Shown piece by piece: positions 21,224 to 32,500 of a stretch of 44,486 nucleotides of DNA. Position 1 is the stretch's first letter. Every line of letters starts with the position of its first letter. The translations under genes and the position numbers were made by a program. The DNA is from Phoronis australis (taxonomy: Eukaryota; Phoronida; Phoronidae). The stretch lies in NCBI GenBank assembly GCA_002633005.1, contig NMRA01000341.1, forward strand, positions 71,107-115,592. The letters run 5' to 3'. The notes under the pieces were generated by a model. It was given only the letters and a program-made list of their open reading frames with translations. It was not told the DNA's origin and did no database searches.

Positions 21224-22329
21224 TCACTAATTTTCTGAATATCATTCTCGTACTGAATGAGTTATAACATACATCAATTTACTATGCTATGTTTAAGAAT
21301 GCTCTTCACTTCCTTTCAATTATGGGATGAGAAATGCGTTAACTCTGCCCATTCCCTCGGCCAGTGCTACAGGCCTACCAAAGACGGGGAGCTTTCTATG
21401 TAACCGTTGAGTGGCGCTGCTTTAGTTTATTTGAATCAGAAAAGCACCTGTTAATATACTGACCACAGCTTATTTTACATGTATTTCTGACCAAGCCTAG
21501 CCACAGCGTTTGATCAAGTGACATAAGGTTGAGATTTTATTACCCAACATGTATAGCTACTCACTGCATTTCCCCCACAAATTATTGAATTCACCCAACA
21601 CTCCTTACGTTGTGTGACACTAGTGCATTGGTTATAACTATTATCAATATGAAAAAACCTACTTATCATCACACAGTTGTCTTCAATAAGTTTGGACAGA
21701 AACTCTTAATCAGTCTGTTACCAGTGAAGGGCAGAAGTTTGGAGATCCTGGGGTGATTTTTTATTGAATGCCCTTCTCTCTACTCAAAGGCATGGAACCT
21801 AGTACTAAGAAGATTCACAATTAGAAAAAAGTTTGTTCATAGTGACTAGATGTCTGGGGCTTTCGCCCCCTTTCTGCATGCTACTGTCTGTTACACTGGC
21901 TCTAGGACCAAGAACATGACAGAACATTTTATGTTCACCTGTGCACGCTAAGTTACATTTGGGAAAATCGCGTTACCCATAGAGGGCGCAGCTTTGGGAG
22001 ACAGCCCCATCTTAAATGTTACCAGCCACAAACTTCTAGTTCCCAACACAAGCACTAGGCGACCAATAGTTGAGAAAAACAAAACAAGGGCATTGTTTCG
22101 TAGATGGCAGACAATTGAAAGAAGCAGATCATGCAAAATCACACAGGTGAAAGGCATGTGTTTTGCAAGAGTATGCTCGAAACTGCTCTAGTGCAACCTA
22201 ACAAAATGACAGCAACTGAAGTGATTGGTTAGTGAGGTTGGAATGCTGAATAATACAATAAATTAATAAAATTCATGAATTTTAGAATAGAACTCACTGT
22301 TTCCGTTCCATACGCAAATAAAATTTGTG
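21224..22329 (+). other. Gene-free stretch: no feature recognised
   Basis: A frame after a pyrimidine-rich acceptor near 21786 stays open for 19 codons to a TAG, in the right phase for VAT1L exon 9. It is basic and not acidic, so I do not call it an exon. Confidence 0.35.
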
Positions 22330-22655
22330 TAAACAGAACACAGTCAAGGAATTTGGCTTGGATATATAAAACACAGTCAAGGTGTGTGACCAAGGCCTAC
22401 AGAACACAGTCGAGATATGTAGCCTGGGTATACAGAACACAGTCGAGGTTTGTGGTTTGGATATACAGAACACAGTCGAGGTCTTTGGCTTGGGCCTACA
22501 GACCACAGTTGAGGTATGTGGCTTAGGTATACAGAACACAGTCGAGGTTTGTGGTTTGAATATACAGAACACAGTCGAGGTCTTTGGCTTGGGCCTGCAG
22601 AACACAGTTGAAGTATGTGGCTTGGGCTTACAGAAAACAGTCAAGGTTTGTGGCT
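22330..22655 (+). repeat. Minisatellite, 33-bp unit, about 10 copies
   Basis: The unit is variants of tacagaacacagtcgaggt followed by ttgtggcttgggt. Because 33 is a multiple of 3, it leaves long open frames on both strands: 11-residue repeats such as TVEVCGLGIQN on + and STVFCIPKPHT on -. No start context, splice sites or homology support expression. Confidence 0.9.
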
Positions 22656-22839
22656 TAACAGTTGTCCACCATACTTTGAGCTGGAATGATCATGTCGGTA
22701 AAAGTACTTGTCAATTCTGCACACCCTTGTAATACCAGGCAACACAGTGTTCAAAGAAGTTGCCAGGCCTGAGTCTTGATCAAAGAGGAAACAAAAATAT
22801 ACATTAATTGTGCATTTCAACTTCACAAAATGATATCGA

Positions 22840-23200
22840 ATGCTACAACACAATGATGCTGCATGGCACAACAAATGATATTGCATTCTTAAACACATTG
22901 ATATCACATGCTACAACACAATATCACATGCTACAACACAATGATGCTGCATGGCACAACAAATGATATTGCATTCTTAAACACATTGATATCACATGCT
23001 AAAACACAATATCACATGCTACAACACAATGATGCTGCATGGCACAACAAATGATATTGCATTCTTAAACACATTGATATCACATGCTAAAACACAATGA
23101 TACCGCATGCTACAACACAATGATATGACATTCTACAACACAATATCACAAGCTGCAACACAATGACATTGTGCGCTGCAACACAATGCCACATGCAAAA
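22840..23200 (+). repeat. Satellite-like array, 88-bp unit, about 3 copies plus degenerate tail
   Basis: The block gcatggcacaacaaatgata recurs at 22861, 22949 and 23037, exactly 88 bp apart. Inside each unit, shorter blocks like atcacatgctacaacacaat repeat, showing a higher-order structure. It lies in the downstream flank of PRMT5. Confidence 0.9.
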
Positions 23201-23316
23201 CTGACACTTGATACAGCCAGACAGGAAGTTCAACGACAGTTATGGGTGTTTTATTTACTAGGCAAATTAATTGCCCAACCAGTTTTCATTATCTAGTCTC
23301 CAAGCTGATTACTAAA

Positions 23317-23322
23317 TTTATT
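23317..23322 (-). promoter_or_regulatory. Candidate PRMT5 polyadenylation signal AATAAA
   Basis: AATAAA on the minus strand, 125 bp downstream of the PRMT5 stop codon, a reasonable place for cleavage and polyadenylation. AT-rich sequence makes chance occurrence possible. Confidence 0.4.
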
Positions 23323-23446
23323 GTTTCTTTCAAAATTCTTGCACAGCTAAGCGCTTATGAGTAATTTTTCTCAGACAGTCTTCTGAATTTCACTGGCAAT
23401 CTGACAGCACTGTGGTAACAAAGCAATACGAGGTTACGAATGTTGA

Positions 23447-23599
23447 TCACAAGCCGATGGTGTAAGACCTTCCGCGGGGATTGTGTATAGGGTGTACCTG
23501 AGGCTCTGTGATACACCATTCATACCAACAGTTTTTGGGCGTCACACAGCGCCAGAAGTGAACTGTCACCTTGGAGTCCTTCTCCACATATACAGGGTC
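23447..23599 (-). CDS. PRMT5: PRMT5 exon 16 (terminal, with stop)
   Basis: 50 codons plus TGA at 23447-23449. Reads [18 protein letters not shown], then [12 protein letters not shown], ending [12 protein letters not shown], the hallmark PRMT5 C-terminus. Acceptor cttgtgttgtag. Separated from exon 15 by a 3.9 kb intron. Confidence 0.96.
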   Translation of the reverse strand, partial: DPVYVEKDSKVTVHFWRCVTPKNCWYEWCITEPQVHPIHNPRGRSYTIGL

Positions 23600-26500
23600 C
23601 TACAACACAAGACACAAAGTGAATTTTCAAAGAATAACAGTTCAGCAGCAGGCCCTTGTATCATGAGACGTACCTATAAAGGATAATTATCCCAAAGCGG
23701 TCCTTTACCCAGACATCTAAGGGTACTTCCATAGCCTGAGCCTCCTGGAGCTATAAACTTCTCTTGCTGAGTTCGTTCGTAACACGACAAATTCAAGGGG
23801 TCATGTTAAGCAAAGAATCTTGAACTGTGAGCTGAGAATCAACACAGTCACATTGTTTTTTAATTCAAGTTAAATTGACATACGAAACAACAAGGATCAA
23901 ACTAGTAACAAGGTACCTGTGTAGACGTACATGTGCCTCTGTACAGATACATGTGCCTCAGTACATGTACCAATATTTGAGTACTACAGCAACTGGGATG
24001 TCAATAATAAGTCAAGACTGAACATATATGCAGACCTGTGTACCACCCAAACTGCACTGGGGTACTCCGAACGCCAGATTTGCAGATTTTCCAGTAAATT
24101 CGCAGATTCCCACGTACAGACCAAATTTACTTTCACTATCTGACCGACTAAAAAAAGGAGGGGGCATTTCTTAGCGTTCAGACCTTTCGCGCCGAATTCT
24201 TGCCTCTTTAGAGGACTTTTGTCTTGTTTCCTCGGACTCGGTTTTGGGATTCATTCAACGCGTATAAGTTCTTTTCCTACTTGCTTGGCTCTCAAACACT
24301 TTCTAAAACACACGTAGTGAATTGATCACCAATTTTCAGAATAACTTAAGTTGTTTAGTTGAGGGACAACGCGCATAGTGAAAAGGTCCTGTTAATCAAG
24401 TGTCCTTACTGAACTTAGTTATGTTAATACATGCCTAATGTACACCACATTTCATAACACAACAACATATCTGCAAAAATGTGTTGATGAATCTGCACTG
24501 GACAATATTTTGCATCGATATTTTCTTAACCATTCACAAAAGTTTTGAATAATTATTCACTGCAAGTGTCTGTGATGACGTACCACCATACTGCAGGCGA
24601 AAAGACCTTGAGTCGAGGCTCGACTCCTTGAGAGCTCGCCTGCTCGAGGCTCGACTGTGGCTCGTGTAGGCCTATTATCGTCAGCTCAACACGCTATGAA
24701 ATCAGTGCAATCACCATTTCCGCAAAAAATACGCTATACAACTTGCAGTATAAATTCCACGGTCCCTTGGATAAGACATTGTCATTCTTTGGAATAACGT
24801 CGCAAAAACAGATGTTCCCTTCTTTCTGAATCTACTTTCTTGACAACTCGGAATATGCGACCACACGTGCTTTGCCATTTTGTCAACAGTACGTATTTAG
24901 CCGTAAATAGCCGGAATTAGACGAAGTAAGCAATCCACAAATCTCAGATGTCGTTGCTTATAGATTAGGCCTGTGAAACACATGCCGACAGAAGAGGCCT
25001 CACAATTTGCCGATTATCAGGCTATTTCGCGAATGAAACAAGGAAGTTTTCCGAGTTTGTAGCTCAACTTTTTAACTAAAATAATGATTTTACAATACCT
25101 TTTTTCATTTCTAACTTTAAAATTACTTCCTCATCTGTTTAGACCACAAATCTGCGAGAAGCAAGGGAATTAATAATCTATTTTGAATTTGCTGAATTTG
25201 CGTATTTTTGCCTGGCCGTGCGTACTTGCGTACTGGAGGCTTGATTTCCGTACGAATCCGCATTTTTTGCGTATGGTACACAGGTCTGTATAATGTGTTG
25301 ACCTACTGTGTGTACTGTTGTACCAGAGTAATCAAAAATGTATTTGATCACTCAGATATGACTCGGAATCAATTCTGAAATAAGTATTTACACCTTACAG
25401 GCTATGGAATGGCACGTGATATACAGGTTTTCTCTTGCAGATGGTCCTAAAACAAACCACTCACAAGACTCTGGGGTGGTTACGGGTGCCCCTATGGAAC
25501 CTTTGTAACAGAAATGTGGTTGAGTACAGGTCAATCCAAACTCTTTTCCATGTCCACAAGTCAAAAAAACACTTCAGAACATTCCTAATAAAATAAAAAT
25601 TTTCATCTGACCACTTGGGGCACTTTGTACCATTTTAGTGGCACTTAAAATGGCAATAAAGTTGAATTCTGCCAAAGAAGTGAACTTTTGTTTTCAATCA
25701 CTTACTGCTCTAAATTTGGTCTCAACTTGCTCCTTAGATGAGAAGTGATATCTGGGCCAGCCTCATCCCGAAGCCTGGCGCTGATTGGTTTAGCCATTTG
25801 AGGCTTGGTTATGGGAAATCAAATGCATCAAAATTCTGACACATTTTTACAGAAATCGCGGGAATATCACAAGTAACATAATTTTGAAGTTTTCTGCAGT
25901 ATAATATAACAAGAGCAACACAGAGCATTGAAAAGCGCCCACAAATGCAGACGTCAAAAACAGACTAAAAACAGTAAAAATGATGGCATAAAATACGTTG
26001 AATCCATCCAAAAACAGGAACATGTCATCGTTTCTTTAATAGAAAGTTATTTCCACATTTCATACAAATCCATCAAGGAAATTCAGAGAAACAGAGGAAA
26101 ACAAAAATGAAATTCCCACCAGGGGGCATAGGTTTGTCAGATCTGTCTGAAAGTCGTTATTGTATTTTGTCAACTTCATATAAATACACTTGCTAAATTT
26201 ATTGAAGATCCTGCAGAGGGTTTAGGAGATGAGCTATGGAGGGAAAAAAAATACTGCCACTAGGAGGTGCCACAGTAGTCGAAGTCGTCGATCCATCTTC
26301 TTCACACAAAGAACATATTTGCCAGTTTTCACAATCATCCTTAGAGTGGTTTGGTTGATAGAGGGGCTGACACCAAGAGACAGACTCGAAAACAGTAAAA
26401 ATGGCCACTAGATAGCACAAACTACATCGAATCCATCCGAAAACGGGAGGATAGCATCATCTCACTAATAGATGCCTATGTACCAAATTTCATGAAAATC

Positions 26501-29500
26501 CGTTGAGGACCTTTGAGGTAAATGTAAAAAAAATGCCAATAGGGGGCCCAGTGATATTCGGGTTGGTCCGAAACTCGTTGTCCTCTGTCATCAGTCCCAT
26601 AGGAACACACCTTCCAAATTTCAATAAGATCATGTAAGGGATTTAGGAGATAAAGTCGCGGATGCCGGAACCAGATGCCCGGACACCCAGACAGAAATGA
26701 CGGCAACATGCACCCACATATAAATATGTGGGCACATAAAAATGAAAACTAACGGTAATTTAGGTCTAAATTATTGCAAAAATTATGAACTTTGATTCAA
26801 AAACAGATTAATTTCTATGACACTATTAACAAAAAAGAATTACGCGGACAACCTTTCTTTTAAACAATAACCATAACAATGCCTTCTGCTTCATGAATGG
26901 CAGCAACAACGCCTGTGAAAATAATTAAAATCTGCTTTTGTTTTAAAGACGTCAGGGCAGTGGCCAGTCATTGCCCAGAAGGTAATTCCCATAACCAAAC
27001 CCCAAATGGCTAAACCAATCAGCGCCACTTTGAGGCTTGGGGACGTGGCTGTATCTGGGCTTGCAGAGAACTGGCAGCTTGTTATTGCCCGACACTATGC
27101 ATGCTCCGCGCATAAAATGACCCACTGTGTACAAGTCACATTGTAGAGCCCTGTCATTAGCAGTTCACCAAGAAACAATTTCAGACCAACTTCATAACAG
27201 TAAGTGATTTAACAAAAATTATATTTTCATGATCGTGGAAGGAGGGTTGATAGCCGCTTAATGCTCTTTTAAATAATGGGATATTCAATCTAGAATTTGG
27301 CACCTAGGAATTCCTTTCCTGTTTTAGGGTTGACTGTCTGGCATATACCATGCATAGTGCGAAAGATGAATACTTTTCTATGAACATGATTTCAAGTGGT
27401 GCACTTGAATGTTTCATCAAAAGCATTTGAGCACCTTTTCACTTTTGAGGGCCATGGGGCCTCAAACTGTACACGCTGCCTGTTTAATTTTTATTTAGGA
27501 ATGACTACCTAAGCTGAACTCCGGTACTTACCCTGATAGGGAAATAAATAGGGAACCAGCTGAACATGTTGGCTGAATGTGTGGCAGGAAGGATACCTGG
27601 TGAACAGATGGAACTCAGAATAACGAGTGTGTCATGTAGATTTATCTTCACTATTATATACTCAAGGGAAAAGAATCACAAAACCTGACTGCAAAGAGGT
27701 GTTATTACGGCTTCATAATCACTGAATCATAATCAGAGTTTATTTGACCTAGATTTAATAATTATTTGCCTGGATAATATTACAAGAGAGAGGATACAGA
27801 AGTCAATGATCAGCATAACATCTGCATTGCAGGGAATCATTTGCCGTGTGAAAAGTGCATTTTCTTGCTGGAATGGGAATACTCACAACTGATCTGTATA
27901 ATAAATGAAGCATTCTTGGTCAACTTTTTTTTAGCAAATTTATCTGCTGTTCCAATACAAAACAGGACTTTTAACAAGTAAGTGACTTAACTCTGGGCTG
28001 GTGACTTGATTTTCGGACTCAGTTGCACAGCAGGCGATCCACCTGAGATACTTTTTGTGACTAAAAAATTGCGATCTTTTTGTAAATTAGTCGTCAGTTT
28101 TTAGATAAAAAGGTTAAACAAACTTGTTCTGTGCTGGTGTGCATACGTGTTAAAGCAGCATGTTAGTACTCTGTTTAGGCGTCTTACTTTCATAAAATAA
28201 GTCTCACAATATTAGTAACAGAAACACAATCTTATCACAGTAATGAATATTTGTGAAACCAATTTCACGACAGTAAAAGTCCTAATTCTTATTTCCGACA
28301 GCTAAACGGCATAGGATTTAGCTTTAAGCTAAACAAGGTCAAGTTTTTAGTATGGCAGAATGCCTCTCGAAGTGTTCAATGTATGGTAGTACCAATGTTA
28401 TCACTGAGATATGGTTTATAATATTATGGTTTTAACATGTGTGGGTTGAACAGGCAGTTGGCTACGGTGGATCTTTTCTGCATTGTTTCCAATGTCTAAA
28501 GGACAGTTATTTAGATTTAGAATGGATTCCACAACCTCATTGTTCGTGTACTTTGTGTGGAAAATGTGCAGTCAAATTTGTTAAGCTAGAGAATAAAGAT
28601 TTACACGTTCCCCTCAATACAGCTACGCTAGTGCTAGCGTGAATAAAAGGAGTGCAAATGTAATTTAATGTGAACTAAGATTGCTCATAATCTTAATTGT
28701 CTGACCAGGCTACCAAACTAGTGACAGCCGAATAAGATTGCTCATCAGTTCCCTGACCTATGTGTCTTCTACATGATACGTCACCTTGAAAACTACCAAT
28801 CTGACAATTTCGTTTTGATAAATTAACTTACTCATCCAAATGTCTTTGTATAATTCGGAGTCGAAATATCCAGCAAAGCCATGCAGGACTCCACACTGTG
28901 TGATGTTGAATGTCAATGACACATAACGTGAGTTGTCAGAGTTATCTGAAGAAAAGAGCAAAGTAAATGATTCCAGCTTCTAGTAATAAAATAAATTTGA
29001 ATAGTGGAAATGCCACTCGCAGATCTTGAGGGTCAGGTTCACCCTTGGTTTGAACACTGTAAGTGCCACTTGCAGATCTCAACGAGGGTCACGTTCACCC
29101 TTGGTTTGAACACTGAAAGTGCCACTTGCAGATCTTGAGGGTCACGTTCACCCTTGGTTTGAACACTGTAAGTGCCACTTGCAGATCTCAACGAGGGTCA
29201 CGTTCACCCTTGGTTTGAACACTGTAAGTGCCACTTGCAGATCTTGAGGCTCACGTTCACCCTTGGTTTGAACACTGTAAGTGCCACTTGCAGATCTTGA
29301 GGGTCATGTTCACCCTTGGTTTGAACACTGTAAGTGCCACTTGCAGATCTCAACGAGGGTCATGTTCACACTTGGTTTGGCCAACGCGTTCACATTTAGA
29401 TCAACACCTGAGCATCTGTTCAGTTCTCTCACATAATCCTGAATGGCTCAACTACACACAAGTTGCGCTTATTTAGAACTTCAACTTTCAAATTACATTT

Positions 29501-32500
29501 AATACCTACTCAGGTACACATTTCTTATTCCAGGTGGCAGCACCATTCAGATAAATAGCAGCATGATAAAATAAGGGACAGTGTTAAGTTTACTTCACTT
29601 CCAGTCCACCAATGGAGAGACCCCCCCTCCGAGACTGACTTCTACTGATCATCCCATAGAGGTCCATCAGCACAGTCCACTCTTAATTTCTCCCCCTCCT
29701 ACAATACATGTACCTTTCTTTGGGTGCACGAATTTGAAGACAGGCTGCGGTTCAGCCATGACATGGCAGTTATGGAGGCGCACCACATATGGCATCTCAA
29801 ACGGTGTCTGTAACAACCACGACCTCTAATTTACGTTAGTAACAAAAATAGTCGAAGCAAACACGTGGCCCTGCTGACTCACTGTCAAACACTTCAAGCA
29901 AGGTGAGCATTGATTAACCAAGATGGCATGCCAACAATGTTTGCTTTAAGCTGCGTTGTTGAATCCTTTGATGCAGTGAAGCTAATGAACAGTTTACAGA
30001 CTCAATTTTAATCAGCTGCAGGAAACAAAATTAAAAATAAAGATGGTCAGCTTCTTTCCTTGGTATGTTTTAACATTTTCCAGTCATTAAAAGTGTGTAG
30101 ACACGTGCTAGTCTAATGTTTTCTGACTCAAAGAAACTAAAATGGACCCCAAAACTACTGGAAGAGGGGTCTGTAATGTTTGGGAGCGTCAAGAAAACAA
30201 TGTGCCAGACACTGCACAGTTCGTTTAAGAGCAGTCAGTGGTCAATCACAGTAACTGGCTAAAGTTTACTGGAGAAAATTGAACTTCAAAGGCAGAATAG
30301 ACAACAGGATCATTCAGCTCATGCTTTCTGACTGCACGTCATCGTATAACTGGTGTGACCTTAGTCCACCAACTTACATCAGGGTGTTTGTAATGTTCTC
30401 TACAACCTCTCGCTTCGTTGTACAGTTTTGACGACTGTAGTGGTGCCAAATAGGAAGTATAATTCATGGGTATACTGATGCCATCCTCTGTAAGACAAAC
30501 ACAGTCATGCAGAATGGTATATCTCTAATGACAACAAAATTTCTCAATCTGAGACTTTGGAAGACTGTTTATTGTCCATAATAATTGTAACTGAGCCAGC
30601 TCTACAGAACATAAAGTAACAACAACTGAACGGAAATCTTGACTGATGATGAGAAAGATGACCAATTTGACAGGTTTACTTAATTTTTTTGTTTAGTTTT
30701 AATGCCTACATATTCACAAACTTTCTCATTACAGGGCTGTCAACCCATGCTAAAAATCTGCATTTTGCTCATGAAAACTTGTTCTGGTTCTCAGTGCAAA
30801 AGTCAGCATAACAAAACATGGCAAATTCCTTTTGACACTTTCTAAATGTAAAAAATTCATTGGATGAAAACGACGACGGATTTAAACAGGCTTAACATGT
30901 TTCATTTATGTTCAATTTATTTAACCCTAAGGAAAAAATTCCTATGGGTCTACGGTCCAGGGTATTGTACAAATTTATCTGTGCTGGATGTGTTTCCAGT
31001 TATATAGGTGAAACTGTTCGCCATTTGAAAACCAGGACCAGGAAACATCCTATATTCTGACAGAAGTTCACATATTAATATTCATCTGCAGAGCTCCAAT
31101 CATTGTTATGAGCAATGCTCTTTCTATGACTTTGCTATAATAGACCAAGCAGAAACAACAAAGGAGCTGAAAATTCGTGAGGCTGTACACATCAATTGGT
31201 GCAAGCCCAGTTTCAACAGGCAACTGGAACATCACAGGTTGTCATTGTTAGTCTAGTCTACTGTAACTCTCCTGTAACTGACTGTGTCTGTGCATCATTA
31301 CTTGTTGTTGAGCCTAGCAGGGTGGCCACAGTTTTTTCTTCTGACGATGCAGTTTTAATAAACGCCGAAACATGTCAAACCGGTTTTAATCCATCGTTGT
31401 TTTTATTAATGCTGCTACTTGCTATCATGGAGATAATTCATAGGACTATTCAACTCCAAAATTCTGTTGTCAGCATTTTGACAATGATTTCCACAGCAGA
31501 TATCAATCAAAGCACTAAGCCATGTGAACACACTTTTCATAAGTCAATCATTTATTAATTTAACTCAATTCAGCAGAGCAATCATGAAAGGATAAGTTTG
31601 ATAATTATGCAAATAACATTTTGTTACTCGGGATACAACTTATTGGTGATTACTCGCACTCCAGACTATTTCATTTATTGAAGTTTTCTGCTTTGATCTT
31701 TTCGAATTTGGCACTTCAAAATGCTGATAATTTTAAAGACATCATTCAATCTCAGCTCATTTATTTTAACAGACTGAACTATATGCTTAACATGGATAAC
31801 ATTAAAATCCATGCGTAATGACTTTTAGGCCTACTCTTAAAGGAGAATGCCACCCGATTTAATTAGTTTTTGTTGCGGTGTTAATCGGTCTATATGCACA
31901 TCGCCTCATTATACAGGCGGTCTCACCTCGTCGAAAGGTGTAATTTGCGTTCACCTGTGAGGAAGGTGAGTAAACGACGCAAAGCCGCCAGAGGTTCTTC
32001 AACTGAGTGTGTGCCGCTATGATGTGGCGTATCATTCCTGCTTGTGCAAACCACGAGATCGTGAGGAAAGCGGGTGTATTGTTTCTTCTCTATTTCCTCA
32101 AGAACGCGAAATGCTTCAGAAGTAGTACCCCACAATAAAGAACGAAAAGTATGCCGTTAATACCAAGTATGAGGCCGTAAAATATCTCCGTGTCTGTGGT
32201 CGGAATTATTCTATTTCAAAATGAATTATTCTCATCCTAACCGATGTTTATATAAAACTGAAAGAAAGCGTCATAGTCTGTCTCCGTAGATACAATTTGT
32301 AATGCCTTAGAGTGTTTGTGAGTACAAATGTTTTGAGAAATCAACCATGAATAAATCATCATTACCGGCTTCAGATGCAATATAACTAATTGACCGCCGT
32401 GTGAGCGCATGCTAATTCAGTGTTTGCTGACAAAAAGCTGCAATATATGCTATGGTCAGATGTTAGGGGAACCTTTATTTACATATATATAGTTCATGAT

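Noticed and set aside
21786-21850. Possible VAT1L exon 9 after a pyrimidine-rich acceptor
   Set aside because: Correct phase and a stop after 19 codons, but the residues are basic and unlike the acidic VAT1L tail.
22294-22732. Repetitive 116-residue proteins on both strands
   Set aside because: Entirely produced by a 33-bp minisatellite; frames open on both strands show this is a repeat effect, not coding constraint.
28439-28642. Cys-containing open frame on the plus strand ([13 protein letters not shown])
   Set aside because: The C-x2-C pairs suggest a zinc ribbon, but the frame is short, lacks neighbouring exons and lies antisense in a PRMT5 intron. I recognise no family.
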